Shown here piece by piece: positions 12,931 through 23,246 of a stretch of DNA of 64,000 bases. Origin of the DNA: Pontederia crassipes. Taxonomy: Eukaryota > Streptophyta > Magnoliopsida > Commelinales > Pontederiaceae. The first letter of the stretch is position 1. Every line of letters begins with the position of its first letter. The position numbers were made by a program, and so were the translations under genes. The stretch lies in contig CM060186.1 in NCBI GenBank assembly GCA_030549335.1, forward strand, positions 26,210,689 to 26,274,688, in the 5' to 3' direction. The notes beneath the pieces were generated by a model, which had not been told where the DNA came from, made no database searches, and worked only from the letters and a program-made list of their open reading frames with translations.

Positions 12931-13109
12931 GGACATAATAGCTTTGCAATTTTAGAGATGACTAATAAAATTGAAAATGGCACTTGCATCCTATGTTGTG
13001 CCTTGCTTGTTGACAAGATCGAAGAATCTTTTAGTTGTCTATTTAACATTATTAGAATGTATGGATAACAAGAATCCTTTATATATAATCACAAATTAAT
13101 ACATCAAAA

Positions 13110-14250
13110 TGAAAATGTTATTACTTAGTCGTTGAACACACGACATATATTTTGCATATGGCACATTCAAAAGAAATAATAATAATCCAATAGAAAAAGA
13201 TGATTTTGTAGATGTTTATAATAATTGGTTAAAAGATTTTTGTAGTGTTGAAGAATCCGAATAATGATGGTCTTAGCTGAAATAAAACATAACATTCTAG
13301 ATGGACATTGGCTAAAATAATCATCATTGGATGAAGATATATTTAAAAGATATTCTCTATGCTGGTGCACACAATAATATGAAAGTATGAAATCATTTTT
13401 CTATGGCCATGTTAACTCTCTAACATCAATGTCTCAATTTGTTTTATGATCGGGCCCTTCAAGACATGACACTAAGAAACTAGAATATTTTAAGGCATTG
13501 AATACATTGTCTAACTTAACTTCAGTAAATTCCTTAGAGGCTTTATGTGAGAAAAATATAGATGCCAAAAATGTTTATCTATTTTGAGAAAAGAACTCAA
13601 GAAACACTTATACTACTAGCCTCTTAAGTCCATAAAAAGGTTGTTGTGTATATCCAAGTAATAGAAGACAACAAAAAGATTCTTATGGAGTACAATATCA
13701 ATCCAACTATTCTAATGAGGTGTTCATGCAAAAAGTTGAGCGGAGCGGGACCTTCTATGGACATGCATTGCTTATTCTAGCACAAAAGATTAAAGTGATT
13801 ACCCGAAGAATACATTCCTCGCAATGACCAATAAATGCATGATATACAAAGGCATTTCAATAAGACAAAAGTAGCATACATTCTTTATCGAATAATAGAA
13901 AGTAGTATTTGTACAAATGGACAATGGGATATAACTCCTTCGGAGCACGAAGGTTTTCATATTAATATGAGAAAAACCATTAACTTCACAGGTGAGCATA
14001 TAGATATTAAGATTTCATTGATCAATTGACTCGTTGAAATGTTGAGAAGTCTAAGAATTAAGGATAGAAGTACTAGTCAAAATAGTAAGGTTGCACCATC
14101 CTTTGCCTATCAAGATGGATCAATGCTTGATATACATGTTCCAACTTGCATAAATTGAATGGTAGACAAAGAAAATTATATCATCCATGTCACAACCAAA
14201 TAAAAGAAAATGTAAGAAGTGTTTCAAAGAAGTGGTAATGAATATTAAAC
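13110..14250 (+). pseudogene. FAR1/FHY3-type (MULE transposase-derived) pseudogene, C-terminal part
   Basis: Translation in shifting frames gives a recognisable FAR1-family order. It starts with a VDVYNNWLKDF-like stretch (about 13195), then a YLKDIxYAGAHNNMKV segment (about 13330; family form like LRDTFFAG...). A SWIM-type zinc finger start CSCKKLSGAG follows (about 13720). Next come an EEYIPR stretch (about 13805), where the family has a helix after the SWIM finger, and a Lys/Cys-rich KRKCKKC tail (about 14200). At least six stops or frame changes interrupt it, so it is dead. The family includes both Jittery/MURA-like transposases and the domesticated regulators FHY3/FAR1; which applies here cannot be told. 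Limits are approximate. Confidence 0.55.
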
Positions 14251-15756
14251 TTTTTGTCCCGCAACTGCGCCTCGGAATCAATCACTTTTGAAAATGAGAT
14301 GACACTTATGTTTAAATAATATCTTATGCCCTCAAATTTGTGAAGATAATTTGCATCCTACTTTTATTTTATTGCACGCTGCGCATCATGCTTTAATGTG
14401 AGAACTTCGATCAACATGATGCAGTTTGTGGTCAACAACATCACTTCAATGAATTATTTATATTTTGTTTGCTAAAGAATTTGTTCATATAATTAGTGAC
14501 ATATTCCTTGTGATAAGATAAATTATTGAAAGAAAAACACAAATTATGGAAACAAGCATTCTAAAAAAAATTCAGTAACAAAAAGTGGAAAAGTATCTTA
14601 GCTAACCAAACCTCACTCCCGAAGCAAAAAGGAAATATGATGTACAATGCGCTCTACATGACATCTCTCCTCATAAAAGATGGTTACGCTAGAGCCAAAC
14701 CGGCCAAAAGGATGCTAGATGCTCTCTTAATCTGTCTCTATCGGGCCAAAACTCGAAGATACTGTCGCAAGGTCCCTAGATCGGGGGGTGGGGGGTGGGG
14801 GAGGGGGTCCATCCCCGAACAGCCATCTGTTGTCAAACGCCTCAAGCTGTCAAACATGCAAAAAATAAGTGGGTGATGCTTGTCCATGTGTGGTGCCCAT
14901 CTCTTCTTGTACGTCCTGATGAGATGTCGATCCCGTCGCATAAGTCAAGCAAAGATCACTTTCAGCAATACCGAGATTGTCAAATGAGCTTGTGGTATGT
15001 CCTGAAATCCTCTAATGTTGCCATGTCAGAGAGAAAGCGGATGTAGAGAAGCCCTAGTCATCTGAAAAAAAAGAGTCCACAATCCAAAGCCGAGGCCACC
15101 GACCTTCAACCATGACTCCACCACAATTGCGTCAGGATATGCCGCAAAGCATACAGTTAGAGGAAAGCCTCCGCAAGTGGGTCCTTGAGGAACCAACTAT
15201 GCCGACAAAAAAATAAATCCACCCAGGGCAAAATGAATGGATGCACCTACTCACAAAAAAAGATCCCGCCCATGACATGTAAGGTGAAGAAGACCCAATG
15301 GGCAACAGAAAATTATTCTTATCAAGGTTTCTCTTATTATACAAGAAAATGCGAAGCCTAAATCAAATCCCAGCCTTTTATGTTGACCTGGATTTTTCCG
15401 AACAGCTCAGCTGTGGGTTCAGTCCAAAAAAATATGTTAGGAGAATGCAGACTTGAGATGGCTGTACAGACTTGTTCGAGACGCATATGTTAGGAGTATG
15501 TCAGAGAACACGATACAAATATGGAGCTGTATCCACATGTGATTTAGACCACTAAGTTGCACGACGCTGTTCCTTGAGCATTCAAGTTGCGACAAACAAA
15601 AAGCCTCTTTGTTCGATTCAGCATTCTCAACTAGCGTTCATGCAAATGACTATCTGCATACCGTTCAGAGACCATGCAAATAATTATCTGCATACCGTTA
15701 AGAGTCAACAATATTTGTAGTTCTGCTTTTTCATGTCTGTATATAATGTATTAGGG
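14251..15756. other. Intergenic DNA with a G-rich tract, no gene recognised
   Basis: Short frames at 14637-15046 and 15132-15344 have no recognisable family. A decayed retroelement is possible but not supported. A near-duplicate 25-base unit (tatctgcataccgtt) occurs at about 15650 and 15683, downstream of the PPR gene. Confidence 0.45.
14783..14808 (+). other. Perfect G-quadruplex-forming tract
   Basis: Four runs of five to six G separated by single bases (G6 T G6 T G5 A G5) fit the tightest G4 motif class with one-base loops. Confidence 0.8.
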
Positions 15757-15812
15757 TCAGATGTTCCATTCTTCTTGGTGCACAATAATCATTGCTCCCC
15801 GGATTAATATGA

Positions 15813-17612
15813 TCACCAAAAATCCCTGCAGGAGCACTCCCCATCCTTGAAACGATGGAATTTTCTTATCTCTCATTACGATTTCCCATCCCAAAGCTCT
15901 TGTTACATATTTGAAGAAAGTGTGGCAATCGTCGCATACCCTAAGGTTCTTCATAATCCTTATCGGAGACGACCAAGAGTCTGACTTCATGAGACTGAAA
16001 GCAACTGCGAGCTTCTCGCTGTGAGTCCTGACTGCTGCTTCCTTCTCCTCGGCCTCCACATCATGCAGCACAACTTCAGTCATTGGCACGTATCCAATGA
16101 GCATAAGCATACAGTTTAGCTCATCCAGTTTAGCATACAATTCTTTAGAGTGAGTGTATGATCCTTCATAGAATATGTAGACCTCCCCGTGCAATTCGAC
16201 AGAGCTGTAGGATGCTGTCTTCTTCACATTGTTCCCTCTCATGCATTCTCTAATCTTCTCTACATCGTCCCATCTTCCACTAGCTGCAAAGATGTTTGAC
16301 AGAAGAACATGATAGGAAGAAGAGTCTGGAGCAACCCTAAGGACCTCATCAGCGGCAATCTGGCCGAGATCAAAATTCCTATAAATCCTGCATGCGCTTA
16401 AAAGAGAACCCCAAACGGCGGCGTCCGGTTCAATTGGCATATCCTTTATGAAATTATATGCCTCCTCCATATGTCCAGAGCGAGCGAGAAGATCCACCAT
16501 ACTTGCATAGTGTTCAATTCTCGCATTGGCAATGCTCTTAAAGTGCTTCTCACCCTCATACACCAAGCCGGAATGACAACATGCGGAGAGTACTGCGAGA
16601 TGTGTGACGTGATTTGGAACCACCCCTTCCTCTCGCATTCGAGCAAACAGGTTCAGTGCCTGTTGGCTATCGCCATTGATTGCATGCCCTGCGATCATGG
16701 TGCTCCACGAGACAACATTCCTTTGGCGCATCTTGTCAAATAGCTTGCTTGCCTCTTCCATGCTACCACATTTGGCATACATGTCTAGGAGTGCATTGTC
16801 TAGGAATACATTAGTCTGTACGTTCTCTCTTTCAACGCGCATGTGAAGCTTCTTGCCCGCATCTAAGTACCCCAAGTAGGCGCACGAGCTGATGGCTCCG
16901 ACGAGGGTTACAGCGTCGGGCTTAATCCCCACAGTCTCCATCTCCCGAAACAACTCGAGAGCTTTGTCCGCACGGCCATTCTGCGCTAACGCGCTGATCA
17001 GCGCGTTCCAAGCAACCAGATCCCTGTGCCCACCCAATTCCACGAACAAGGCGTTGGCAGAATCCGCATCCCCAAACTTGGCGTACATGATCATCAGCTC
17101 TGTGGCAACAATGGCGTCGACTACGAGCCTAAATTTCACGAGCAGCGAATGCACCGTCGCGCCGAGGTGACCTCGAGCAGCTCGGCGCAGGCCCTGAGGA
17201 CGAATGGGAAGGTGAAGTTGTCGGGGCGGACGGAGAGCCGGCGCATGCGGTGATAGAGGGCGATGGCGTCCGCGGGGAGGCAGTGCGTGGCGTATGCCCG
17301 GATGAGGGTGTTCCACAGGAAGACGCGGGGCTTGTGCATATCGTCGAACAGGGCACGAGCGCAGGGCAAGTGGCCGGAGGAGACGAGGGAGAGGAGAATC
17401 CGCGTGAGGAGAGAATTCTTGCGGGCGAGGCCGGTGGTGAGGAGGACGGCGTGGATCTGCCGGAGGCGTTGGGGGTCGGAGTGGGCGCCGATGCACTCGG
17501 CGAAGCCGCCTCTTGTGGTGGGAAGGCGCATAGTGTGAGAAGAGCGGCGCAGTAAGTTTTTGAAAACGAACAAAATTGAGATGGTGAAGTATGGATTCGC
17601 CTCATTGTACAC
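15813..17612 (-). pseudogene. PPR-DYW (PLS-class) organelle RNA-editing protein gene, broken by two frameshifts
   Basis: It would encode a pentatricopeptide protein of about 570 residues. PLS-class PPR-DYW proteins bind organelle transcripts and deaminate C to U. The N-terminal frame (ATG at 17612 or, more usually placed, 17531: MRLPTTRGGF) holds RQIHAVLLTTGL and VFLWNTLIRAYA. The middle frame has repeats such as DLVAWNALISALAQNG, LLDMYAKCGSMEEA and VVSWSTMIAGHA, an E domain, and the DYW deaminase signature HSEKLA plus CDDCH. The end lies in another frame and closes in DFW, stop 15815-15813. Indels near 17164 (about one base lost) and 15862 (one extra or two missing) break the frame. The gene is intronless, as usual. 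Either it is a young pseudogene or both are assembly errors; everything between is cleanly open for 434 codons. Confidence 0.88.
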
Positions 17613-19186
17613 TTCTGATTTGCGCTTCCCAAAAGCATTGCATCTGCATTGCCAGAGTTACCTCTAAAAAAATACCACTTATTGGCCAATCCATATTAAT
17701 TATTTAAAATAAAATTAAAATTTATGAATTAAAATACAATCTAATCCAAACAATTACGTTTATATATGTATATATATATATATATATTATACTCTTTGAA
17801 CCTTGTAAACTTAAATCACAAACATATATTTTCATCCATAAAATTAAAATTTTATCAAATAATTAGTATATTTTTAGAAGTATGATATAATATATTCATA
17901 ATAATTAATTAAGATATATTTGACTATTTATAATTTAATTAATTAGTTGTATAAGTTATTGAAAAGTAAAATTAAAAATATTGCAACTCAAGGCACCCCA
18001 TTTTTCCATCTTCAATTGCCACTGAATTGACTATACAATCCATATTCATTATTCTATGTGAATCATGGTGAGCTCAAATAATTTAATATAATATTATTTA
18101 ATAATTTATAAAAAAAATACTTATTGTAACTTAAAAAAACTTATGAAGGTCATTTGGCAATTCAAATAATTTTTCACGTGAATAGTTAAATTGATAGATT
18201 AATTCAAAGTGTGTTTGAATGAGGTGAAATGTGAGAAACCAAATATTTGATATGATAAGAAAAAAAATAGATATGATAGATTAATTTTAGTGGATGTTTG
18301 AATAAAAATAGATATTATAAATATAATATATATTTTTTAATTAAAAAAATAAAAAGTATAAATTAATTTATAAAAATATTTGATAAAAATATGTAATTTA
18401 AATATAATATATTATTTTTTAAAAAATAATGAAATAATAAGTAATAAATAATATTTCATTAATCTATTATAATAAATATATTATATTTAATAAATATAAA
18501 TATTTGCAAGCGAGAGACATTTTTAAAAGAGAAAAAGATTGAAAAGAAAAAAAAGAAACTTCAAATAAAAAAATGAAAACAAAAAAAAACGACAAAACGC
18601 CTGGTTCAATCCAGGACCTTGGAAACATGGTCACATAATCCTGATTGCAAGATGATTATAGTGATCTAATTCCACTTCGAAGATCTGACTACTTTAGGAT
18701 GTTTCACTTGATTTTGATTACCAAACGTGCCATAAAAAATTTCCCTATAACGAAATTTAGTTTCTGACCTCAAATAACAAATATGACAAAACCATAATTT
18801 ATTTTTTCATGGAAAAAATGCACATATCCCAATCCATCCCATACGATCTGAATTCAATGACCAACTGACTAATTTTAGTCCAATTGGATTGAATGTCAAG
18901 ATCGACAAATTTGAACCGGAATTTTGATACGAACGGATTTCGAATTATTCAATTATTTTTTGTAATTTTTTTCTTTCGTTTGCTAGAATTTAAGGAAGGT
19001 CCATCCAAAAACTTTCTTGGATGCAGCTTATAACCATCCCAATGTCTCCTACCCAACAAATTGGATGCATCTCTATTGATTATGCTTTTAAAATAATATA
19101 TATATAATCTTTTATTTTAACATATTTTAGTTTTAGTGTAATCTAAAATTTATATTTGAAAATAAAAATTAGCCAATCTACTGTAA
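17613..19186. other. AT-rich intergenic DNA with dispersed repeat
   Basis: Very AT-rich sequence with short TA tracts (17765-17790). No coding frame is recognisable. The part 18180-18600 is a repeat described separately. Confidence 0.6.
18180..18600 (+). repeat. AT-rich dispersed repeat, copy 1
   Basis: It matches 61265-61850 in the same orientation. Both share a start like tgaatagttraattgatarattartt, a gtgtttgaatg/gcgtttggatg block, a tgatatgataagaaaaaa block, a tattataaatataa block, and an A-rich end followed by accaccTGG/cgcctGG. It is probably an unclassified non-autonomous element. Confidence 0.6.
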
Positions 19187-19950
19187 GAGGGCTCGGCAAG
19201 CACGGGCCCAGCCCGGCGACATGGTGTAACATGATTTTTATTTTATTTTATTTTATTTATTTATTTATTTATTTATTATTATTATTATTATTATTGAAAG
19301 AAAAAAAGGGTATGATGAGTTTCATCCCACAACCTCTTACACTTTATGAAGAGGGAGAACCAATACAACTACTTTTAACTTTTATTAAACTTATATATTA
19401 ATATATAATTATACTAAACTAAAATTGACTTAAGCAAAAGAAGAGGGTAAAAGGGGACCCATGTTGGGGCCGGGTCCTCCCAAAATCTTGAAACTTTTTA
19501 ATCAGGTATATTAATATATAAATTTATAATTAAAAAATAAATCTTGCCCTCTTTAATATATTTAGTGTGGTACATTAACATATATTCTACTGAGTTCAAT
19601 TCCTACACCTTACACTATTTTCTAGTATTTTATTTTGACACATTTTTCTTTTAATTCGTAGATAAAAAATAACAAATAAAAATTCAACCCGAGTCAAAAT
19701 TTAGACGTGCCGGGTCAGATTTCGATCGAGCCCAGCTTGAGTCAAAATGCAAAAAAAAAAAAAAATTAAAAAATGGGCGCTCGGCCTAGCATGACTCTAC
19801 CCGAACGATCCACTCGGGTCGGGCCTGAACCGTGCCATGCTAGCCTTAAGTAATTTTAGCATGGCCTGACCTAGAGCCGGTCAAACTCGGTTTGACCGGC
19901 CCGAACTGGCTCGATCTAGCGCGATTCTCCATCTCTACATCGTATCTTGC
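19187..19950. repeat. Possible hAT-like fragment with GC-rich, inverted terminal zones
   Basis: GC-rich stretches at 19187-19225 (gggctcggcaagcacggg) and 19695-19925 (cgggtcgggcctgaac, gaccggcccgaa) resemble subterminal regions of plant hAT elements, and catctcta near 19944 resembles a hAT end read in reverse. A matching left terminus and a TSD are not visible. The interval also contains an ATTT/ATT microsatellite (19228-19295). Confidence 0.3.
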
Positions 19951-20054
19951 ACCAACAATAAATTTTTACTATCTCGGTGTAACTTTTAGAATATCTCTAA
20001 ACCCAAGGAGTCACATCAGAAGAGTCAATTGTCATGAATATCTTATTCTTTTAA

Positions 20055-20936
20055 GGATAAGTTACATCAAATACCCTCCAACTTTGACCATTTTTCCAGC
20101 GATACCATCCAACTTCACATTGTAACAAGATTGTCCTTCATCTTTTAACTCGTTTCATCCGGTGTCCTTTTTACTTACGGTCGGCCATCTTCCGATTGCT
20201 CCATCGACGTGACGTCCACGTTGTCATTTTCTCTCTCTTCCACGTAAGAAGCCATCCGACGTGGCATTTTTTCTCTTATGTGACATGATTAAATAATAAT
20301 AAAATAAGCAAAACAAAGAAGGGGCACCACCCCTCCCCTCAACCTCTAGCGTATGAGGGAGGAGGGCCTCGTCGGCGCCGAATGTGGGGGCCGGCCTCTT
20401 CTCTTCATGCATGAGCACACAGAAGGGTTGGGGTGGGGGGGAGGCCCCCTTCTCTATGTGCGACAACTCAAAGAAGGGGGAGGGGTGAGGCCCTCCCTAG
20501 CGTCGGAGGTCACAGAGGGAGGGTGTGGGGGGAAACCCCCCTTCTCTACGTGTCTGATGTAGAGAAAGGGGGAGGGAGCCTCCCCCCAATCCGTCGTGCC
20601 GGCACAAAGAAGGGGGTGGGGGTGGGGGGCGCCCGTCCCCCTTCTCTACATGCCCCGGCACAGAGAAAGGGGGAGGCCCCCCTTTTTCGACCTCCGACAT
20701 AGAGAAAGGGGGGAGGCATCCCCCTCCCCACTCTTCTCTGCGTGCGCCGACGTGCAAAGGAGGGTGGGGTTGGGGGGGACCCTCTCTTCTCTAGTCCCCT
20801 CCTCTGGGCACCTTTTCGATGCTAGAGAGGACTGGCCGTTGCCAGGCATAGGGAGAGGAGGGAGAATGTCATTTTTTCTATCTTTAGACATTATTTTAAT
20901 ATTTCATATATTGTTTTTTCAAAAATTAAATGTCAT
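20055..20936 (+). repeat. MULE-like element with one terminal repeat, GC-rich palindromic core
   Basis: The left end GGATAAGTTACATC continues with ccctccaactttgac, the same layout as the terminal repeats of the fold-back MULE at 47218 (GGATAAATTACACG, then cccccaactttgag). It passes through the shared tcttccacgt and gacgtggca blocks. The core (20320-20830) is made of degenerate palindromes such as agaaagggggagg / ccccctttctct. The right terminal repeat is missing: at about 20937 the sequence changes into the LTR-like repeat. Confidence 0.55.
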
Positions 20937-22394
20937 GTCGACATGAACTCCCGATGGTAGTAGAACTCGGCTCTGGTTCTGCACTGCTAATCTCGGGTTC
21001 CTATGAATCCGATGCAAATTGAATTGAAATTAGACCAAGTTTAATGAACCTGGTCCATGTTATTACTAGCGTGGCATGAGTTATGTGTCCCGAGACTAAA
21101 TAGATAGTGAACGATGCCGACTCGGCTAGTTTCTCATATCCGACCTAGGCTCTGGCGATCGAATGGATAGAAGTGAATTGGGTTGACTGACCCAGATTCA
21201 CCCAAGACTCAGCCCGGGTTCTTCCTTGGCCGAGGTCAAAATGTCGAACGAAATAGGACCCGACTTGGGTTTCACTCCGCCCAATCCGGGATTAGTGCAA
21301 GAAAAAGATATTGAGACATATTGATTATAATTAATTGTGATGATTGTTATATTAATGATTCCTGAACATAGTAGCCTTATCATTGATCACTGACTATTGA
21401 TTATAGATAATTGATTGATTGTTAAAATTGAATTATTGATATGCTAATAAATTGTTATGAATTATTATATCGGGTCATTGTTAAATTAATTATCGATAAT
21501 TGGCTTTTGGATAAGATTGAATTTGATCGTGATGATACTTCATCACAAATTGTTGATTCATAATTGACCAAGGAAAATTGGAATCGATAAAAAATTGATT
21601 ATTGAAAATTGGTGTATTGACTTATTAATGGACACATATTTGATGTAGCGTGGTTGATATAATCTATGTTTGTCTCCCAAATTAAAAAGATGTCTAAATT
21701 GATAAAGATAAAGGTCATAGGTAAACAAGATAAAAGAGGAAAATTGTGAGTGCTTTGCCTATTGCAACTTTTATGATTGATTGGCTCACGCAGCATGATC
21801 TTCCCTTAATAAATGAGAGTTCTTAACACGACATTATGGTTCGTATGGTAACTTCAAATATTAAATGAGTAGTTGAACAATCGTATGTGACTTTTATGGT
21901 ATTGACGATTGTATTGCACTCTTTATGGTAGAAGAAAAGATAATTGATTAATTGACTATCGTATGGTAAACTGTTATGGTATGGACAATTGTATTGCAAC
22001 TGATATGGTTGATGGATAATCGAATTGCGCCTTCGTGGCTAATTGAAAATTGAATTGCGCTCTAGTGGTTGATGGGTAATTGATTTCGCTCTAGTGATTG
22101 ATGGACAATTGATTTCACCTTCATGACTGATAAAGAATAAAATGCAGCCTTTGCGTTTGATAGATATATTATTGATAGTTGTTAAATAAGGCCTTCATTG
22201 ATATTGGCCAATTGAATAATTGATTAGCGATAATTGATAATAGAAGCGATTGATATTGAGTGATCATTATTAATTTGATGGTATAGATAATTGTTATAAT
22301 TGATTAATTACTTATTATTAATTGATAATAGTTATAGTGCAAATTGTTTATCATTAATTATATCATTGTTCATAGGTTATGCATTTTTTAAACC
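20937..22394 (+). repeat. LTR-like dispersed repeat, copy 2
   Basis: It matches 41320-42356 in the same orientation (shared aagaactcggctc, tgatgccgactc, ctctggcg and gtcgaatggatagaagtgaa blocks), and its right half matches the reverse complement of 11.6-12.09 kb. It is interrupted at about 22395 by the MULE-like element. It is rich in ATTGATTAATTG tracts and carries no gene. Confidence 0.7.
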
Positions 22395-22690
22395 AAAAAA
22401 ATTGAGTGCAACTTACAACAGTGAAATCTCAGCCCTTCGAACAGACACTAATGAGATGGAAGGCTACAATTGAAGCGCTTGAACCATTAACTTTTTTTTG
22501 TCGATTCTGCTATTTTCCTTCCCACGAAATCTTCTACAAATTCATTTGCTCCTTTATTTTCCAAGCGCGTGAATGATCAGCACCTCCGACCGAAGATTAG
22601 CTGCTCTTCCTCTCTGTTGCACCTTTGTCACTGCATTTTGCTGCCGCCGCCGTCGCTGTATGCTGCTGCGATGTTGCACCTCCTCGCGAT

Positions 22691-23232
22691 TGTCACGGGG
22701 TCATTTTTCGCTCGACCGACCCGTGCGGCGCCTAGACGTGCCCAACGTCTAGGCAAGCTCTTTTGAGCGCTTTGCGGAAGCTTGCTTATGCCACTTTTTG
22801 TATGCCACAACTTTTGGGACGCACGGTCCCGAGCGGACGCTTCTTCGGTGGAGGCGTTTGTGAACAAACGGGCACCTCGGTGTAACGCTCGATCGCTTGG
22901 GACGTTTTGGGACGCTCTTTTGTGGGTTGCCACCCCACGCTTGAGGCACGATGCTAGATTTAGGGAAGCTTGAAATCTTTGTTGAGTAAATAGGAATGAT
23001 TACAACGCTTCGGGGGAGGACTAGCGGGTCTCCCCTACTATACCACCGTTTCGGGTGGTAGAATTGCGACGTGTGATGTGGAGGACCATCTCCGGGGGTG
23101 CACTTTTCAGGAGTGCAAATTACAAAACTGCAACCATCACACTTAGAAAATAAACTAAGTACAAAAGTGAGTTGAAAAGGAAAATACATGATAAGATAAC
23201 TCGACGTGCCCCGGGGAGAAGCCCCCGGGACA
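22691..23232 (-). repeat. 3' LTR of the chromovirus
   Basis: 542 bp, beginning tgtcacgggg and ending cccgggaca on the plus strand; equal in length to the other LTR. It carries the polyadenylation and termination signals for the minus-strand transcript. Confidence 0.95.
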
Positions 23233-23246
23233 TTCTCCCCCACTCA
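23233..23246 (-). promoter_or_regulatory. Polypurine tract overlapping the polyprotein stop codon
   Basis: On the minus strand TGAGTGGGGGAGAA abuts the 3' LTR. The stop codon TGA (23246-23244) is its first triplet, so there is almost no 3' untranslated spacer between the coding region and the LTR. Confidence 0.85.

Noticed and set aside
13241-13248. TTGTAGTG as the missing right end of the CACTA at 12093
   Set aside because: It lies within the FAR1-like remnant, is followed by ttg rather than the act expected from the left flank, and has no subterminal repeats beside it.
17166-17496. The N-terminal 110 residues of the 579-codon PPR frame as real protein
   Set aside because: Pro/Arg/His-rich nonsense; the PPR sequence over the same DNA is in the next frame, so the start of that long frame is a frameshift artefact.
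19187-19950. A complete hAT element between the two GC-rich zones
   Set aside because: Only one plausible terminus (catctcta) and no 8-bp TSD; kept as a low-confidence repeat only.
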